Shown here piece by piece: positions 1 through 8,608 of a DNA stretch of 64,000 nucleotides (the first letter of the stretch is position 1; each line of letters begins with the position of its first letter). Below the pieces are notes generated by a model, which saw only the letters and a program-made list of their open reading frames with translations, was not told the origin of the DNA and did not search any database. The position numbers and the translations under genes are program-made. Source of the DNA: Clostridium oryzae (GTDB taxonomy: Bacteria > Bacillota > Clostridia > Clostridiales > Clostridiaceae); NCBI RefSeq assembly GCF_002029235.1, contig NZ_MZGV01000004.1, positions 62,001 through 126,000 on the forward strand, written 5' to 3'.

Positions 1-572
1 TGCGGCTGCCAGTGGTAACTTCTACTTCAGAGGATGCAGTTTCAGCTGAAAATCCAAATCCTGTTCAAGCGCTTTCATATACAACTAATAAGAGTGCAGA
101 AGAACTATTTGAGGTCAGAGAATTGTTTTGGACTTCTGATGGATGGCCTGTTATAAGCCCAGAATGCTATAAGGAATTTAAGAAAAGCTCCTTATTATCA
201 GAAAAAATAATAGGCCATTATGAGTTTGTTAAGTTAACACCTACCCTGCCTCAAGGCGTTTTCAACTCAGTTTCACTTGATATTCTCGATATTACAATGC
301 AGGGTGCAAGCAGTACGAGAAATTCGTGGGCAGTTAAGATGCCTGAAAATACTGAAGGAAGGGTTGAACTAGGAGGAAGTATAAGAGGTGCATGGAAGCT
401 TATTGATTTTGAGACAATCGAATTCACTTATGCCAACTATAAAGAAACTTGTATCATTAAAGAAGCTTGGGATAATGAATTAGACAAGCTTACTATTATT
501 TTAACTGGAAAAGATAGTAATGGAATAGCGTGTTTTGCAAAAAAATGTGATTTGCCTAAACTGAACTTTTAA
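1..572 (+). CDS. GH43 arabinanase-like protein, C-terminal part (5' end outside window)
   Basis: The reading frame is open back to the first base, so this is the end of a longer gene; the GTG at position 12 is probably not the real start. The segment DGWPVISPECY followed by a beta-rich domain matches the C-terminal region of the next gene (DGWPVLNPQCY, then IPQGV.NSV and ITGKD/LTGKD). That makes it the C-terminal accessory domain (GH43_C type) of an arabinan endo-1,5-alpha-L-arabinosidase-like enzyme. The catalytic beta-propeller would lie upstream of the window. It sits 11 bases before the paralogous GH43 gene, which has its own AAGGAGG site, so the two are almost certainly co-transcribed tandem paralogues. 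The domain assignment is good; substrate specificity cannot be judged from this part. Confidence 0.75.
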   Translation, partial: RLPVVTSTSEDAVSAENPNPVQALSYTTNKSAEELFEVRELFWTSDGWPVISPECYKEFKKSSLLSEKIIGHYEFVKLTPTLPQGVFNSVSLDILDITMQGASSTRNSWAVKMPENTEGRVELGGSIRGAWKLIDFETIEFTYANYKETCIIKEAWDNELDKLTIILTGKDSNGIACFAKKCDLPKLNF

Positions 573-583
573 GGAGGATTAAA

Positions 584-1918
584 ATGGCTGAATTTAAAGA
601 TTGTAAAATAGAATTTCCAAGTAAACCACCGGTTCCTGTGACTAAACCCGTGTTTGCACAAGGTGAAAAACCAAAGGAACCAGATAAAATGAGTTTATGG
701 GGATCTCACGATCCTGCTATTTTTCATGATCCTGTATCAGGTAATTACTATACCTATTGTACAGGAGCGATTGCTAGAAGATCTGCAGATATGATCACCT
801 GGGAGAATATAGGCAAAGTAGTTGAGAATCCTCCAAAAGAATCTTTTGATTGGGTAGGGGACAACGGAATATGGGCTCCAGATATTATAAAAATGGGTAA
901 TGAGTATCGTTTGTATTGCTCAAATTCTACTTGGGGTGTACGTCAATCCTGTATATTTCTAGCAGTGGCTGATAATGCGGAAGGCCCATTTATTCCCAGA
1001 GGCTGCGTTATAAAAACAAGCGAGGATTCCCTTGTAAATGCAATAGATGCAAATTTGATAAAGGACGAAGAAACAGGGGACATATATATGACCTATGGAT
1101 CTTTTTGGGGTGGCTGTCATATTATAAAGCTTGATAAGGAAACTGGACTTGCTGCAGAAGAAGGTATAGGAAAATGTATTGCTTGCCGCCCAAAGTGGGT
1201 TGATTGTGCTATAGAAGGACCGTATATAAGGTATAATCCAGATACGAAATATTACTATCTATTTGTTTCTTATGGCTCCTTAAAAAGTGATTACAATATA
1301 AGAGTTGGAAGAAGCATAAAGGTAACAGGACCATATTATGATGTGAACGGAAGAGATATGACAGATTTAGATGATTATAAAAATGAAGTTGGGTACATGA
1401 TTGCCTGTGGATATCATTTTAATGATGGTCAAGGATATATGGGACCTGGTCATAATTCGGTTCTAAGGGATTTTGATAATGAGTGGTATCTCGTGTGTCA
1501 TATAAGGGAACATGATTTTAAGGTTCCTCAGATTTCTACCATGCATATACACAAGATGCTCTGGACACCCGATGGCTGGCCAGTTCTAAATCCTCAGTGT
1601 TATGCAGGTGAAAAGACTCAGCTTATAGGAAAGGAACTGATTGCAGGCGAATATGAAAGAATTAAATTAGTACCATCTATCCCTCAAGGAGTTATTAACT
1701 CTGTTCCAATGACTTTAGAACAAGATGGAAGATTTACCTGCTGTTCAATCAATGGTCATTGGGAATACATTGATGGTACTACTATCTCAATTTCTTACGG
1801 TAATACTGTAGAAACCTATAAAGTAACACCTGCATGGGATTGGCAGTTGGATGAGCGAACCCTAGCGATTACAGGTAAAGATCAGTATGGGGTTGCTGTG
1901 TGGGGCAAGAAATTATAG
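584..1918 (+). CDS. GH43 arabinan endo-1,5-alpha-L-arabinosidase-like hydrolase
   Basis: 444 aa. The N-terminal five-bladed propeller shows the GH43 catalytic residues: the general base Asp in SHDPAIFHD (D43), the pKa-modulating Asp in NAIDANL (D155) and the general acid Glu in CAIEGPY (E211). The calcium/active-site His is in GPGHNS (H290). Residues from about 325 to 444 form the C-terminal beta domain shared with the preceding gene. There is no signal peptide (the start is MAEFKDCKIEF), so it should act in the cytoplasm on imported arabino-oligosaccharides. AAGGAGG lies 7 bases before the ATG. Activity on alpha-1,5-arabinan follows from the family; other GH43 specificities (arabinofuranosidase) remain possible. 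Confidence 0.85.
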   Translation: MAEFKDCKIEFPSKPPVPVTKPVFAQGEKPKEPDKMSLWGSHDPAIFHDPVSGNYYTYCTGAIARRSADMITWENIGKVVENPPKESFDWVGDNGIWAPDIIKMGNEYRLYCSNSTWGVRQSCIFLAVADNAEGPFIPRGCVIKTSEDSLVNAIDANLIKDEETGDIYMTYGSFWGGCHIIKLDKETGLAAEEGIGKCIACRPKWVDCAIEGPYIRYNPDTKYYYLFVSYGSLKSDYNIRVGRSIKVTGPYYDVNGRDMTDLDDYKNEVGYMIACGYHFNDGQGYMGPGHNSVLRDFDNEWYLVCHIREHDFKVPQISTMHIHKMLWTPDGWPVLNPQCYAGEKTQLIGKELIAGEYERIKLVPSIPQGVINSVPMTLEQDGRFTCCSINGHWEYIDGTTISISYGNTVETYKVTPAWDWQLDERTLAITGKDQYGVAVWGKKL

Positions 1919-2027
1919 ATGTTAATATAAAACTTTCAGCAATACTAGGTCAAAATTTGATAAAAAGAAAATTAATATTCCTATACTAATAATTGCAAAT
2001 ATTAAATATATAAAAATCTTCATATGT

Positions 2028-2966
2028 TTAATGTATGCTTACTCTATTTGCCATTTTATTTCTTAAGTCGAAGGTTTCTATTGGTTCGGGTCCTCTTAAT
2101 ATTTTTCTTTTTATATGAAGATCTCCCTCGGAATCAGTTCTGATTTTCCATTCAATAAGCATTATCTTTCCACCTGATATTTCAATACCTTGTATCCCGC
2201 TTGCTCTGACGCATGATCCATCATTAAAATAAGGTAATTCATTTGCTTTTGGAAAATGAGGCCTATGAGTATGTCCACAGATGATCATAATTTTATTTGT
2301 TTTAATCCAATCACCATAGATACGTTCGATTTTGTGGATTTTTTCGGAACTTTTTACAGGACTTGCAGGATTTATAAAGCCGATTGAGTGAAGGAACCTC
2401 CAAAAATATCTCACTGTAAACATATTAAAGCGCCATAGCTTATCATTCATCCTGTCTCCTTGATGCCCATGAACAGCAAGAATTTCCTGTGATGTAATAT
2501 TGTGTTTAAACACTACAGCCTCATACAGCGTAATTCCAGGAAATAACTCTATTTCTTCTTCGTTATAATCATCATAAAACTTATAAAAATTGTTTTTTAC
2601 AAAATCTTTATATTTTAAAAGTATATTGTGATTACCATATAGCATGATCAATCTATTAGAATCATAATATTTTTTTAGCAGGGAATATACTTCATCATGT
2701 GCTAATCTTATATGCTTAAAATTAGAATGCTCCCAAAGTTCATCCCCATCTCCAAGCTCCACATAAGTATAGCCATTATTAAAATAAAATCCTAATGCAT
2801 ATAAAAAAATATTTTGATTTTTTGCAAATTCATCTGACGGTGTATTGTCGCCTCTATGACAGTCACTGAAAAATATATATTTTGAATTATTATCAAAATA
2901 TTCAATTTTAGCATTATTGTAAGCTTCATCTAACCTCTTTTTTGCTAACTTTTTATCCCAGATCAT
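2028..2966 (-). CDS. Metallophosphoesterase (calcineurin-like)
   Basis: 312 aa. All the di-metal phosphoesterase motifs are present: DCH (D35, H37), GDGDELW (around 72-78), GNHN (111-114), GHQGD near 170 and GHTHRPH near 230. The GDGDELW and GHTHRPHF patterns resemble UDP-2,3-diacylglucosamine pyrophosphatase-like (LpxH-like) and related MPEs, but a Gram-positive has no lipid A, so the substrate is unknown. There is no signal peptide or membrane segment, so a cytosolic enzyme is expected. It is convergent with the GH43 gene and stands alone. A GAGGTG site lies just before the ATG on the minus strand. Confidence 0.85.
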   Translation of the reverse strand: MIWDKKLAKKRLDEAYNNAKIEYFDNNSKYIFFSDCHRGDNTPSDEFAKNQNIFLYALGFYFNNGYTYVELGDGDELWEHSNFKHIRLAHDEVYSLLKKYYDSNRLIMLYGNHNILLKYKDFVKNNFYKFYDDYNEEEIELFPGITLYEAVVFKHNITSQEILAVHGHQGDRMNDKLWRFNMFTVRYFWRFLHSIGFINPASPVKSSEKIHKIERIYGDWIKTNKIMIICGHTHRPHFPKANELPYFNDGSCVRASGIQGIEISGGKIMLIEWKIRTDSEGDLHIKRKILRGPEPIETFDLRNKMANRVSIH

Positions 2967-3144
2967 GCGACACCTCTTTTAGAATTAATCAAATTAATTT
3001 TCAAATTAACATAAAAATTAGACTATATATAATATATCCTATTAATATAAATATATTATTTTAAAAGATGTTAATGATATAATGTTAAATCCGTACGTTG
3101 ATAAAATAGAGTATATTACAGCAATTGGAAATGCATAGATATAA

Positions 3145-3399
3145 ATTGGTTGTTTAAAGAGAAAGACGAATTTAGAGGAAATATTAAAAGAAAAAAATGT
3201 TGACTTTGCTGTATTGTGTGGTAATGCTGCAGAGTATTGTGTATTAGCAACTTATAATGGTGCGATAGAGAGAGACTTTGGAGCAGCTATGCTTCAGAAT
3301 GGTATTTTTGCCTGTCACCCAAGTGGTTTGCTGGATATCTATTATAATAGAGAGTTGATTTCTTATGAAGTTATTTCATATGTGCTTAGCAATTGCTAG
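3145..3399 (+). pseudogene. Cysteine hydrolase (isochorismatase-like) remnant
   Basis: The frame reads LEEILKEKNVDFAVLCGNA, then AEYCVLATYNGA, which fits the active-site Cys region and C-terminal helix of isochorismatase/nicotinamidase-like cysteine hydrolases. Two in-frame stops at 3136 and 3142 cut it off from upstream sequence. A short stretch in the same frame (about 3046-3135) may be more of the decayed gene. Only about 85 of the usual 170-200 residues remain, and no start codon with a ribosome site is visible. It keeps its own downstream hairpin. The family call rests on motif likeness. Confidence 0.55.
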
Positions 3400-3450
3400 G
3401 GCAATTGATAGAATCAAATTTATCTTGAATATTATAATCAACTTCATGCA

Positions 3451-3477
3451 ATAGCCTAATATATAAGGCTATTTTTT
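3451..3477 (+). terminator. Rho-independent terminator
   Basis: The stem ATAGCCT / AGGCTAT is followed by a run of six T. It sits after the cysteine-hydrolase remnant and ahead of the MerR promoter. Confidence 0.7.
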
Positions 3478-3492
3478 GTATAATAAACTATA

Positions 3493-3531
3493 CACTATAA
3501 CACCAGACTTAAAATGTGCGTTATTATAGTG
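3493..3531 (+). promoter_or_regulatory. Candidate operator/promoter of the double-MerR gene
   Basis: There is a perfect 8-base inverted repeat, CACTATAA (3493-3500) and TTATAGTG (3524-3531), with TTATTAT in the second arm as a possible -10. It lies directly upstream of the GGAGGT of the MerR-type gene. MerR proteins usually bind dyads inside the promoter spacer, which suggests autoregulation. The segment TAACACCAGACTTAA (3498-3512) recurs exactly in the terminator after the gene (4311-4325). Confidence 0.45.
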
Positions 3532-3548
3532 GTAAATGGAGGTAAAAT

Positions 3549-4313
3549 ATGATGGAAAACAAATATATGACTGCACAGGTAGCAAAAATAATCGGGATAC
3601 ACCCTAATACAGTACGGTTGTATGAAAAACTAAGTTTGATACCTAAACCTCAAAGATTATCCAATGGATACCGAGTTTTTTCAGATTTTCATATTGCACA
3701 ATTTAAATTGGCGAGGACAGCACTTAAAGTTGAAGTCCTGCAAAGCGGTTTGAGAAAAAATATGATTAATATTATTAAATTATCTGCCCAAGGTGAGTTT
3801 GAAAGGGCAATTGTATGTACTCAAAACTATATAGAGCAGGTTAAAATAGAGCGAAAAAATGCAGAAGAAGCTATCGAAATTACAAAAAACTTGCTCTCTG
3901 ATGTAAAGGAGAAAGAAACGGATGTGTCATTAACCAGAAAAGAAACTGCAGATTATCTGGAAGTTACGATAGATACGTTAAGAAATTGGGAAATGAATGG
4001 GTTACTTTCTGTAAAGAGAAGACAAAATGGGTATCGTATATACACTAAAAATGACATCCAATTATTGAAGATAATACGTTCTTTACGTTGTGCCAATTAT
4101 TCTCTTGCGGCAATTTTACGTATGGTAAATGCCATATCAAATAATTCAGAAATTGATATACGGGAAGTCATCAATACGCCTCAATCCGATGATATTGTAA
4201 CAGTCTGTGACAAACTTCTTACCTCACTAAGCAATGCAGAATTAAATGCAAATAGCATTTTGAGGCAGCTAGAAGCTATGCAAGAAAATTTTAATATGAA
4301 CCCTACAGTTTAA
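3549..4313 (+). CDS. Regulator with two tandem MerR-type DNA-binding domains
   Basis: 254 aa. Residues about 5-70 are a MerR helix-turn-helix with wing (MTAQVAKIIGIHPNTVRLYE, then LSNGYRVF). A helical segment at about 80-120 separates it from a second complete MerR domain at about 125-200 (TRKETADYLEVTIDTLRNWE, then QNGYRIY). A single chain with two winged helices could bind a dyad without dimerising. There is no metal-binding Cys pattern, so a drug or peptide ligand is more likely than a metal. It lies just upstream of an ABC-2 exporter pair, the probable target. The start may be either of two adjacent ATGs after GGAGGT. Confidence 0.8.
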   Translation: MMENKYMTAQVAKIIGIHPNTVRLYEKLSLIPKPQRLSNGYRVFSDFHIAQFKLARTALKVEVLQSGLRKNMINIIKLSAQGEFERAIVCTQNYIEQVKIERKNAEEAIEITKNLLSDVKEKETDVSLTRKETADYLEVTIDTLRNWEMNGLLSVKRRQNGYRIYTKNDIQLLKIIRSLRCANYSLAAILRMVNAISNNSEIDIREVINTPQSDDIVTVCDKLLTSLSNAELNANSILRQLEAMQENFNMNPTV

Positions 4314-4340
4314 CACCAGACTTAATTCTGGTGTTATTCT
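4312..4340 (+). terminator. Hairpin between MerR gene and ABC genes
   Basis: The 9-base perfect stem AACACCAGA / TCTGGTGTT has a six-base loop and is followed by a T-rich stretch. The 5' arm overlaps the end of the MerR gene and repeats 15 nt of its promoter region. Confidence 0.65.
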
Positions 4341-4422
4341 CTTTTATGTAATGAACTAAAAAGCTTACATTTAATGATTTATGAAATATTCATGTATTAA
4401 AAATAGGAGGTGTACGACAGAC

Positions 4423-5151
4423 ATGGAAGTAATTGAGATTCATGACTTATGTAAAGCATATGGGAATACGCAAGCTGTAAATAATGTGAGCATATCGGTT
4501 AAGCATGGTGAAATATTTGGGCTGCTTGGTGCTAATGGAGCAGGGAAAAGTACAACTGTTGAATGTGTTTTGGGTACAAAGAAAATTGATAGCGGATCAA
4601 TTTCGATTTTAGGAATGAACCCACAAACAGAAAGAAAGAAATTATTTGAGCGAGTTGGAGTCCAATTTCAAGAATCAAATTATCAAGACAAACTAATAGT
4701 AGAAGAACTTTGTGAAGGTACACAAGCTCTATACAAACAGGCATCAGATTATAAAGAATTACTAAAACAATTTGGTCTTTTACATAAATGTAAAAGTCAA
4801 GTGAGTGAGCTTTCAGGAGGACAAAAGCAGCGCTTATTCATTATACTTGCTTTAATTCCCAATCCGGAAGTTGTGTTTTTAGATGAACTGACGACGGGAC
4901 TTGATACTAGAGCAAGGAGAAAGGTATGGAAGATACTTTTGGATTTAAAGAAGAAAGGTCTTACTATCTTTTTAACTTCTCATTTCATGGATGAGGTAGA
5001 AGTATTGTGCGATAGGATTTGCATTCTTGAGAAGGGAAAGAGTATCTTCTATGGAACAGTTCAGGAAGCTATTGCAGGAAGTCCTTTTGAAAAATTTGAG
5101 GAAGCTTATTTGTGGTATACAGAGGAGGTAGTTGATGATGAGAGCATTTAG
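4423..5151 (+). CDS. ABC transporter ATP-binding protein (ABC-2 export type)
   Basis: 242 aa from the ATG at 4423, which follows AGGAGGT with 10-base spacing; the upstream in-frame ATG at 4381 has no ribosome site. Walker A GANGAGKST (36-44), signature LSGGQ (130-134), Walker B VVFLDE (150-155) and the switch His in TSHFMDE (H187) are intact. After Walker B the usual EPTTGLD reads ELTTGLD. It energises the permease that overlaps its 3' end. Family knowledge points to drug, peptide or lantibiotic-type export; the substrate is unknown. It is probably controlled by the double-MerR gene upstream. Confidence 0.9.
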   Translation: MEVIEIHDLCKAYGNTQAVNNVSISVKHGEIFGLLGANGAGKSTTVECVLGTKKIDSGSISILGMNPQTERKKLFERVGVQFQESNYQDKLIVEELCEGTQALYKQASDYKELLKQFGLLHKCKSQVSELSGGQKQRLFIILALIPNPEVVFLDELTTGLDTRARRKVWKILLDLKKKGLTIFLTSHFMDEVEVLCDRICILEKGKSIFYGTVQEAIAGSPFEKFEEAYLWYTEEVVDDESI

Positions 5152-5881
5152 AACAATATTGAAAATAGAGTTGAAATTATCCATACGAGGAATGGATATG
5201 TTCATTTTTGCAATTTGTATGCCGGTAGTTATAACAATAATTCTTGGTATCATTTATGGGAATAAGTTAGCTTTTGCTGGAGCAAAATACACATTTTTTG
5301 AGCAATCTTTTGGGGCTATTACTACAATTGCAATATGTGCAGGGAGCGTGATGGGATTACCATTGGTGGTGTCTGACTATCGGCATAAAAAAATTCTAAA
5401 GAGGTTTAAAGTGACACCTGTAAGCCCTGCTATGATTCTGGCAGCGCAAGTAGTAATTTACACATTTTATTCTGTTAGCTCACTTATACTTGTTTATGGC
5501 ACATCGAAAATTTTCTTTGGTTTTCGATTTAGTGGTTCATATATTCAGTTTTTAGGTGCTTACTTCTTGGTAATGGTATGCATGTTTAGCATAGGCATAA
5601 TGGTAGGAGGCATTGCTCCAGACCTGAAGACAGCAGGTATCATAGCAAGTGTATTATATTTTCCTATGCTGATTTTTTCGGGAGCAACGCTGCCCTATGA
5701 GATTATGCCAACAACACTTCAGAAATTTGCCAATATATTACCCTTAACGCAAGGAATAAAACTTTTAAAAACAGTTTCTCTTGGTTTATCCACAGATGGG
5801 GTTATAATTCCTGTTATTGTAATGATTGTTCTTGGAGTAATATGTACCGGTATAGCACTTAGATTTTTCAAATGGGAATAA
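5135..5881 (+). CDS. ABC-2 type transporter permease
   Basis: About 248 aa with six predicted membrane segments and the usual ABC-2 layout: a cytosolic N-terminus (FRTILKIELKLSIRGMDM), then TM1 at roughly 25-45, then clustered hydrophobic helices to the C-terminus. The FSGATLPYEIMP motif before the last loop is typical of DrrB/YadH-like permeases. The start is an ATG at 5135 (or 5138) behind AGGAGG. It overlaps the ATPase gene by 17 bases, which indicates translational coupling. Together they form a two-gene half-transporter exporter. Confidence 0.88.
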   Translation: MMRAFRTILKIELKLSIRGMDMFIFAICMPVVITIILGIIYGNKLAFAGAKYTFFEQSFGAITTIAICAGSVMGLPLVVSDYRHKKILKRFKVTPVSPAMILAAQVVIYTFYSVSSLILVYGTSKIFFGFRFSGSYIQFLGAYFLVMVCMFSIGIMVGGIAPDLKTAGIIASVLYFPMLIFSGATLPYEIMPTTLQKFANILPLTQGIKLLKTVSLGLSTDGVIIPVIVMIVLGVICTGIALRFFKWE

Positions 5882-6012
5882 GAAATGTTACATCATGTTT
5901 ACAAAGCAATTAAAGAGTAATAATAATATATTTTGAAGTTAATGAATTAAGAGAAAAAGGCAACAGAAGTAATAAAATAAAAGAATTATATGAAGATTAA
6001 GAGTTAGGGCAT

Positions 6013-6091
6013 AAAAAAGATAGTGGCAGTAGGCGACATGGAGTAATTTCTTAATGAACGGGATTAGTTGCCGGATGCCACTATCTTTTTT
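6013..6091. repeat. Hairpin repeat at convergent gene ends (copy iv), bidirectional terminator
   Basis: The 16-base perfect arms AAAAAAGATAGTGGCA (6013-6028) and TGCCACTATCTTTTTT (6076-6091) enclose 47 bases. It lies between the ABC permease (plus) and the sugar kinase (minus) and offers T-runs in both directions. On the minus strand it shares CCGTTCATTAAG-like sequence with the element near 14010-14072, and GTGGCA/ATCCG borders with the other hairpins at 8083, 50098 and 60478. Confidence 0.7.
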
Positions 6092-7697
6092 ATTTAAGGT
6101 TATTTACAGCTGATCTTTCAATTGCAAGCCCATTGGAGTAGCGCTTCATGAATTCATCAAAGCCTTTTACATCCTTAGCATCTGGCTCCACTTTTGTGCC
6201 AACCTTACCTGCAAATATTTTGTTCGATAAATAATCATCTAATGTTTCATTTTCATCTTTGTTAAGCATATAAGAGGCAAGTAATGCCATTCCCCAAGCT
6301 CCACCTTCTCCAGCAGTTTCCATAACAGAGACTGGAGCATCTATAGCTGCAGCCATGATCTTTTGTCCTACACCTTTAGTTCTAAATAGACCGCCATGGC
6401 CTAAAATTTCGTCAAGCTTAACGCCTTCTTCTTTAAGAAGAATATCCAAACCAGTTTTTAATGCACCTAATGCTGTAAATAAGTTTACACGCATGAAATT
6501 AGCTAGATTAAATTTACTTTCTGGTGTACGTACAAACAATGGACGTCCTTCTTCAAAGCCAGTTATATGTTCACCTGAGAAATAATTATAAGCCAGTAAC
6601 CCACCACAATCTGCATCGCCTTCAAGTGCTTTATTATATAAAGTTCCGAAGAGCTTATCCATATCGACTTCCATGCCCATTGTTTCAGAGAATTCCTTAA
6701 ATATTCCCACCCATGCATTAAGATCTGAAGTGCAGTTGTTGCAGTGAACCATAGCCACTAGGTTACCAGTAGGTGTTGTAACTAAGTCGATTTCCTCATA
6801 TGCTTTTGACAATTCCTTTTCAAGAACGATCATTGCAAAGACAGAGGTTCCGGCTGATACATTACCTGTACGCTGTGCAATGCTATTAGTTGCAGCCATA
6901 CCTGTTCCTGCATCGCCTTCTGGAGGACAAAGTGGAATGCCAGGTTTCAATTGCCCAGTAACATCGAGGAGCTTTGCACCATCCTCTGTAAGAACACCTG
7001 CATTTTCGCCGGCTAGTAGAACCTTTGGCAGGATATCTTCAAGTTTCCACGAAAAGTTTTTAGAAGCTATTAATTCATTAAATTGATTAATCATTTTTGC
7101 ATTATAGTTCTTTGTGTTTATATCGATAGGGAACATTCCTGACGCTTCACCAATACCTATAACTTTTTGCCCAGTTAGTTTCCAATGTACATATCCTTCA
7201 AGCGTTGTTTGAAAGCTGATATCGGCTACATGCTCTTCCCCATTTAAAATAGCCTGATAAAGATGAGCAATGCTCCATCTTTGAGGAATATGATAGTTAA
7301 AAAGCTTAGTAAGCTCTTCAGAAGCCTTTTCAGTAATAGTGTTACGCCATGTACGGAATGGTACTAAAAGTTCGCCCTCTTTGTTGAAGACCATATAACC
7401 ATGCATCATAGCACTAAAACCTATGGCACCAATAGTTTGAAGTGTTACTCCATATTTCTCCTTTACGTCGCTAGCCATCTTTTGATAACTGTCCTGTATA
7501 CCTTTCCAAACATCTTCTAAGCTATAAGTCCAGATATTATTAATATAGCTGTTTTCCCAATCATGACTGCCAGAGGCTATAGGTGTATTATCTTCACCAA
7601 TCAAAACTGATTTAATTCGTGTAGAACCAAGTTCTATGCCTAATACTGTTTTTCCGTTGATAATAGAATTTTTGATACCATTTACTGAAATACTCAA
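6090..7697 (-). CDS. araK: FGGY-family carbohydrate kinase, probable L-ribulokinase (AraK type)
   Basis: 535 aa with a TTG start after GGAGGA. The N-terminal actin-like fold starts [15 protein letters not shown] (phosphate-1 loop, about 19-33). A second nucleotide-binding half contains GHGGLF and [14 protein letters not shown] near residues 435-470. The sequence belongs to the clostridial FGGY group distinct from classical AraB; as I recall, one member was shown to be the ribulokinase AraK of C. acetobutylicum. The AraR-like palindrome TTGTACGTACAA upstream supports an arabinose role, as do the arabinanases at the window start. Xylulokinase activity cannot be excluded. It is monocistronic with a strong hairpin after the stop. 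Confidence 0.75.
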   Translation of the reverse strand: MSISVNGIKNSIINGKTVLGIELGSTRIKSVLIGEDNTPIASGSHDWENSYINNIWTYSLEDVWKGIQDSYQKMASDVKEKYGVTLQTIGAIGFSAMMHGYMVFNKEGELLVPFRTWRNTITEKASEELTKLFNYHIPQRWSIAHLYQAILNGEEHVADISFQTTLEGYVHWKLTGQKVIGIGEASGMFPIDINTKNYNAKMINQFNELIASKNFSWKLEDILPKVLLAGENAGVLTEDGAKLLDVTGQLKPGIPLCPPEGDAGTGMAATNSIAQRTGNVSAGTSVFAMIVLEKELSKAYEEIDLVTTPTGNLVAMVHCNNCTSDLNAWVGIFKEFSETMGMEVDMDKLFGTLYNKALEGDADCGGLLAYNYFSGEHITGFEEGRPLFVRTPESKFNLANFMRVNLFTALGALKTGLDILLKEEGVKLDEILGHGGLFRTKGVGQKIMAAAIDAPVSVMETAGEGGAWGMALLASYMLNKDENETLDDYLSNKIFAGKVGTKVEPDAKDVKGFDEFMKRYSNGLAIERSAVNNLK

Positions 7698-7809
7698 TTT
7701 TTTATTCCTCCATAAAATATTTTAATAATAATATTTATATAATTTGCATTGATAACTTTTGTAAATACTTTTAAGCATTCTTTTAAAAAATGTATGTTCA
7801 AATACACAT

Positions 7810-7823
7810 AATGTACGTATAAC
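7810..7823 (-). promoter_or_regulatory. Second, degenerate AraR-like box
   Basis: ATGTACGTATAA has the TACGTA centre of the AraR palindrome with weaker arms. It lies about 115 bases before the kinase start and about 140 bases from the stronger box. Confidence 0.4.
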
Positions 7824-7948
7824 TTTTGCAATAATATTGATGCCGCTAATGTTATTTATTATTTGAAATTATTGCTTATCACATTCACTGTTAAAATAAG
7901 TACTTTGAATATTTTGTATTTATATTAAATTACAATTCAACAGGAGAT

Positions 7949-7964
7949 ACTTGTACGTACAACA
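7949..7964 (-). promoter_or_regulatory. AraR-like operator
   Basis: The perfect 12-base palindrome TTGTACGTACAA (7951-7962) matches the core of the Firmicutes AraR operator. It sits about 255 bases upstream of the kinase start. With the box at 7810-7823 it would allow looping repression relieved by arabinose. No araR gene is in the window. Confidence 0.6.
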
Positions 7965-8082
7965 TATATTGCTATTGTACTATCAAAATAACATTAAATC
8001 AATACGATTTTGATTTAAACATAATATTTTTGATTGTATATCATAATAATAAAAGCATTTTGTGAATGCATATAGTCGGCAT

Positions 8083-8147
8083 AGGGTAGGAAGTGGTTGG
8101 AGGAGGCATTTTCCAGCCGACGGAAATCACTTCCTACCCTTTTTTAT
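8083..8147 (+). repeat. Hairpin repeat (copy i), terminator-like
   Basis: The 13-base perfect arms AGGGTAGGAAGTG (8083-8095) and CACTTCCTACCCT (8128-8140) are followed by TTTTTT on the plus strand. The loop AGGAGGCATTTTCCAGCCGA is nearly the same as in the hairpins at 50098 and 60478. The stop codon of the minus-strand BNR remnant falls inside the 3' arm. Confidence 0.75.
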
Positions 8148-8247
8148 ACTATCTGAGTAAGGCGAAACATCCTTCCATGTCTTACCTCCATCAGCTGTTC
8201 TTAGTATTTTATTTCCCTCTAGAACCCAACCGGTTTTTTGATTAAAC
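8127..8247 (-). pseudogene. BNR/Ycf48-like beta-propeller protein, C-terminal remnant
   Basis: The minus strand encodes about 40 residues reading TGWVLEGNKILRTADGGKTW, then KDVSP and a stop. That is a BNR/Asp-box repeat (S/T-x-DGGKTW) typical of secreted propeller or Ycf48-like proteins. The frame continues upstream only as a low-complexity shadow of the DUF1992 gene, so the rest of the gene is missing. It abuts the DUF1992 start exactly, which suggests a deletion or insertion junction near 8247. Confidence 0.55.
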
Positions 8248-8571
8248 ATGGATATCTTTGAAATTATCGCAGAGCAAAAAATACAAGAGGCAATTAAAAA
8301 TGGTGATTTTGATAATCTATCTGGAAAAGGTAAACCCCTTAAATTCGAAGATTTATCGGGCATATCGCCAGAGGACAGAATGGCATACAAAATACTTAAA
8401 AACGCAAATATTCTACCTCCAGAAATGGAGTTAAAAAAAGTGATTAGTGAGCTTGAGAGCAGAATAGAAAAAAGTAATTCTGAAGATGAAAAAAAGAATT
8501 TAAGAGCTAAATTAAGCAAAAAAATCACTGAGTACAATATTATGAAAGAGAAAATTAAGCGTAGGTATTAA
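8248..8571 (+). CDS. DUF1992 (DnaJ-homologue subfamily C28-like) protein
   Basis: 107 aa. MDIFEIIAEQKIQEAIKNGD followed by FDNLSGKGKPL is the conserved DUF1992 opening, and the rest is a helical domain rich in Lys and Glu. The function is unknown; no J domain is present. The start is fixed by the family N-terminus, yet there is no clear ribosome site, because the sequence just upstream belongs to the inverted BNR remnant. That raises doubt about how well it is expressed. Confidence 0.8.
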   Translation: MDIFEIIAEQKIQEAIKNGDFDNLSGKGKPLKFEDLSGISPEDRMAYKILKNANILPPEMELKKVISELESRIEKSNSEDEKKNLRAKLSKKITEYNIMKEKIKRRY

Positions 8572-8608
8572 ACGTCAGGACTCCTTTGCTGCTGGAAAAT
8601 CTTTTTCT

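Noticed and set aside
8127..8537. 136-aa minus-strand open frame
   Set aside because: Most of it is the antisense shadow of the DUF1992 gene and is hydrophobic low-complexity; only the last 40 codons look like real (BNR) coding sequence.
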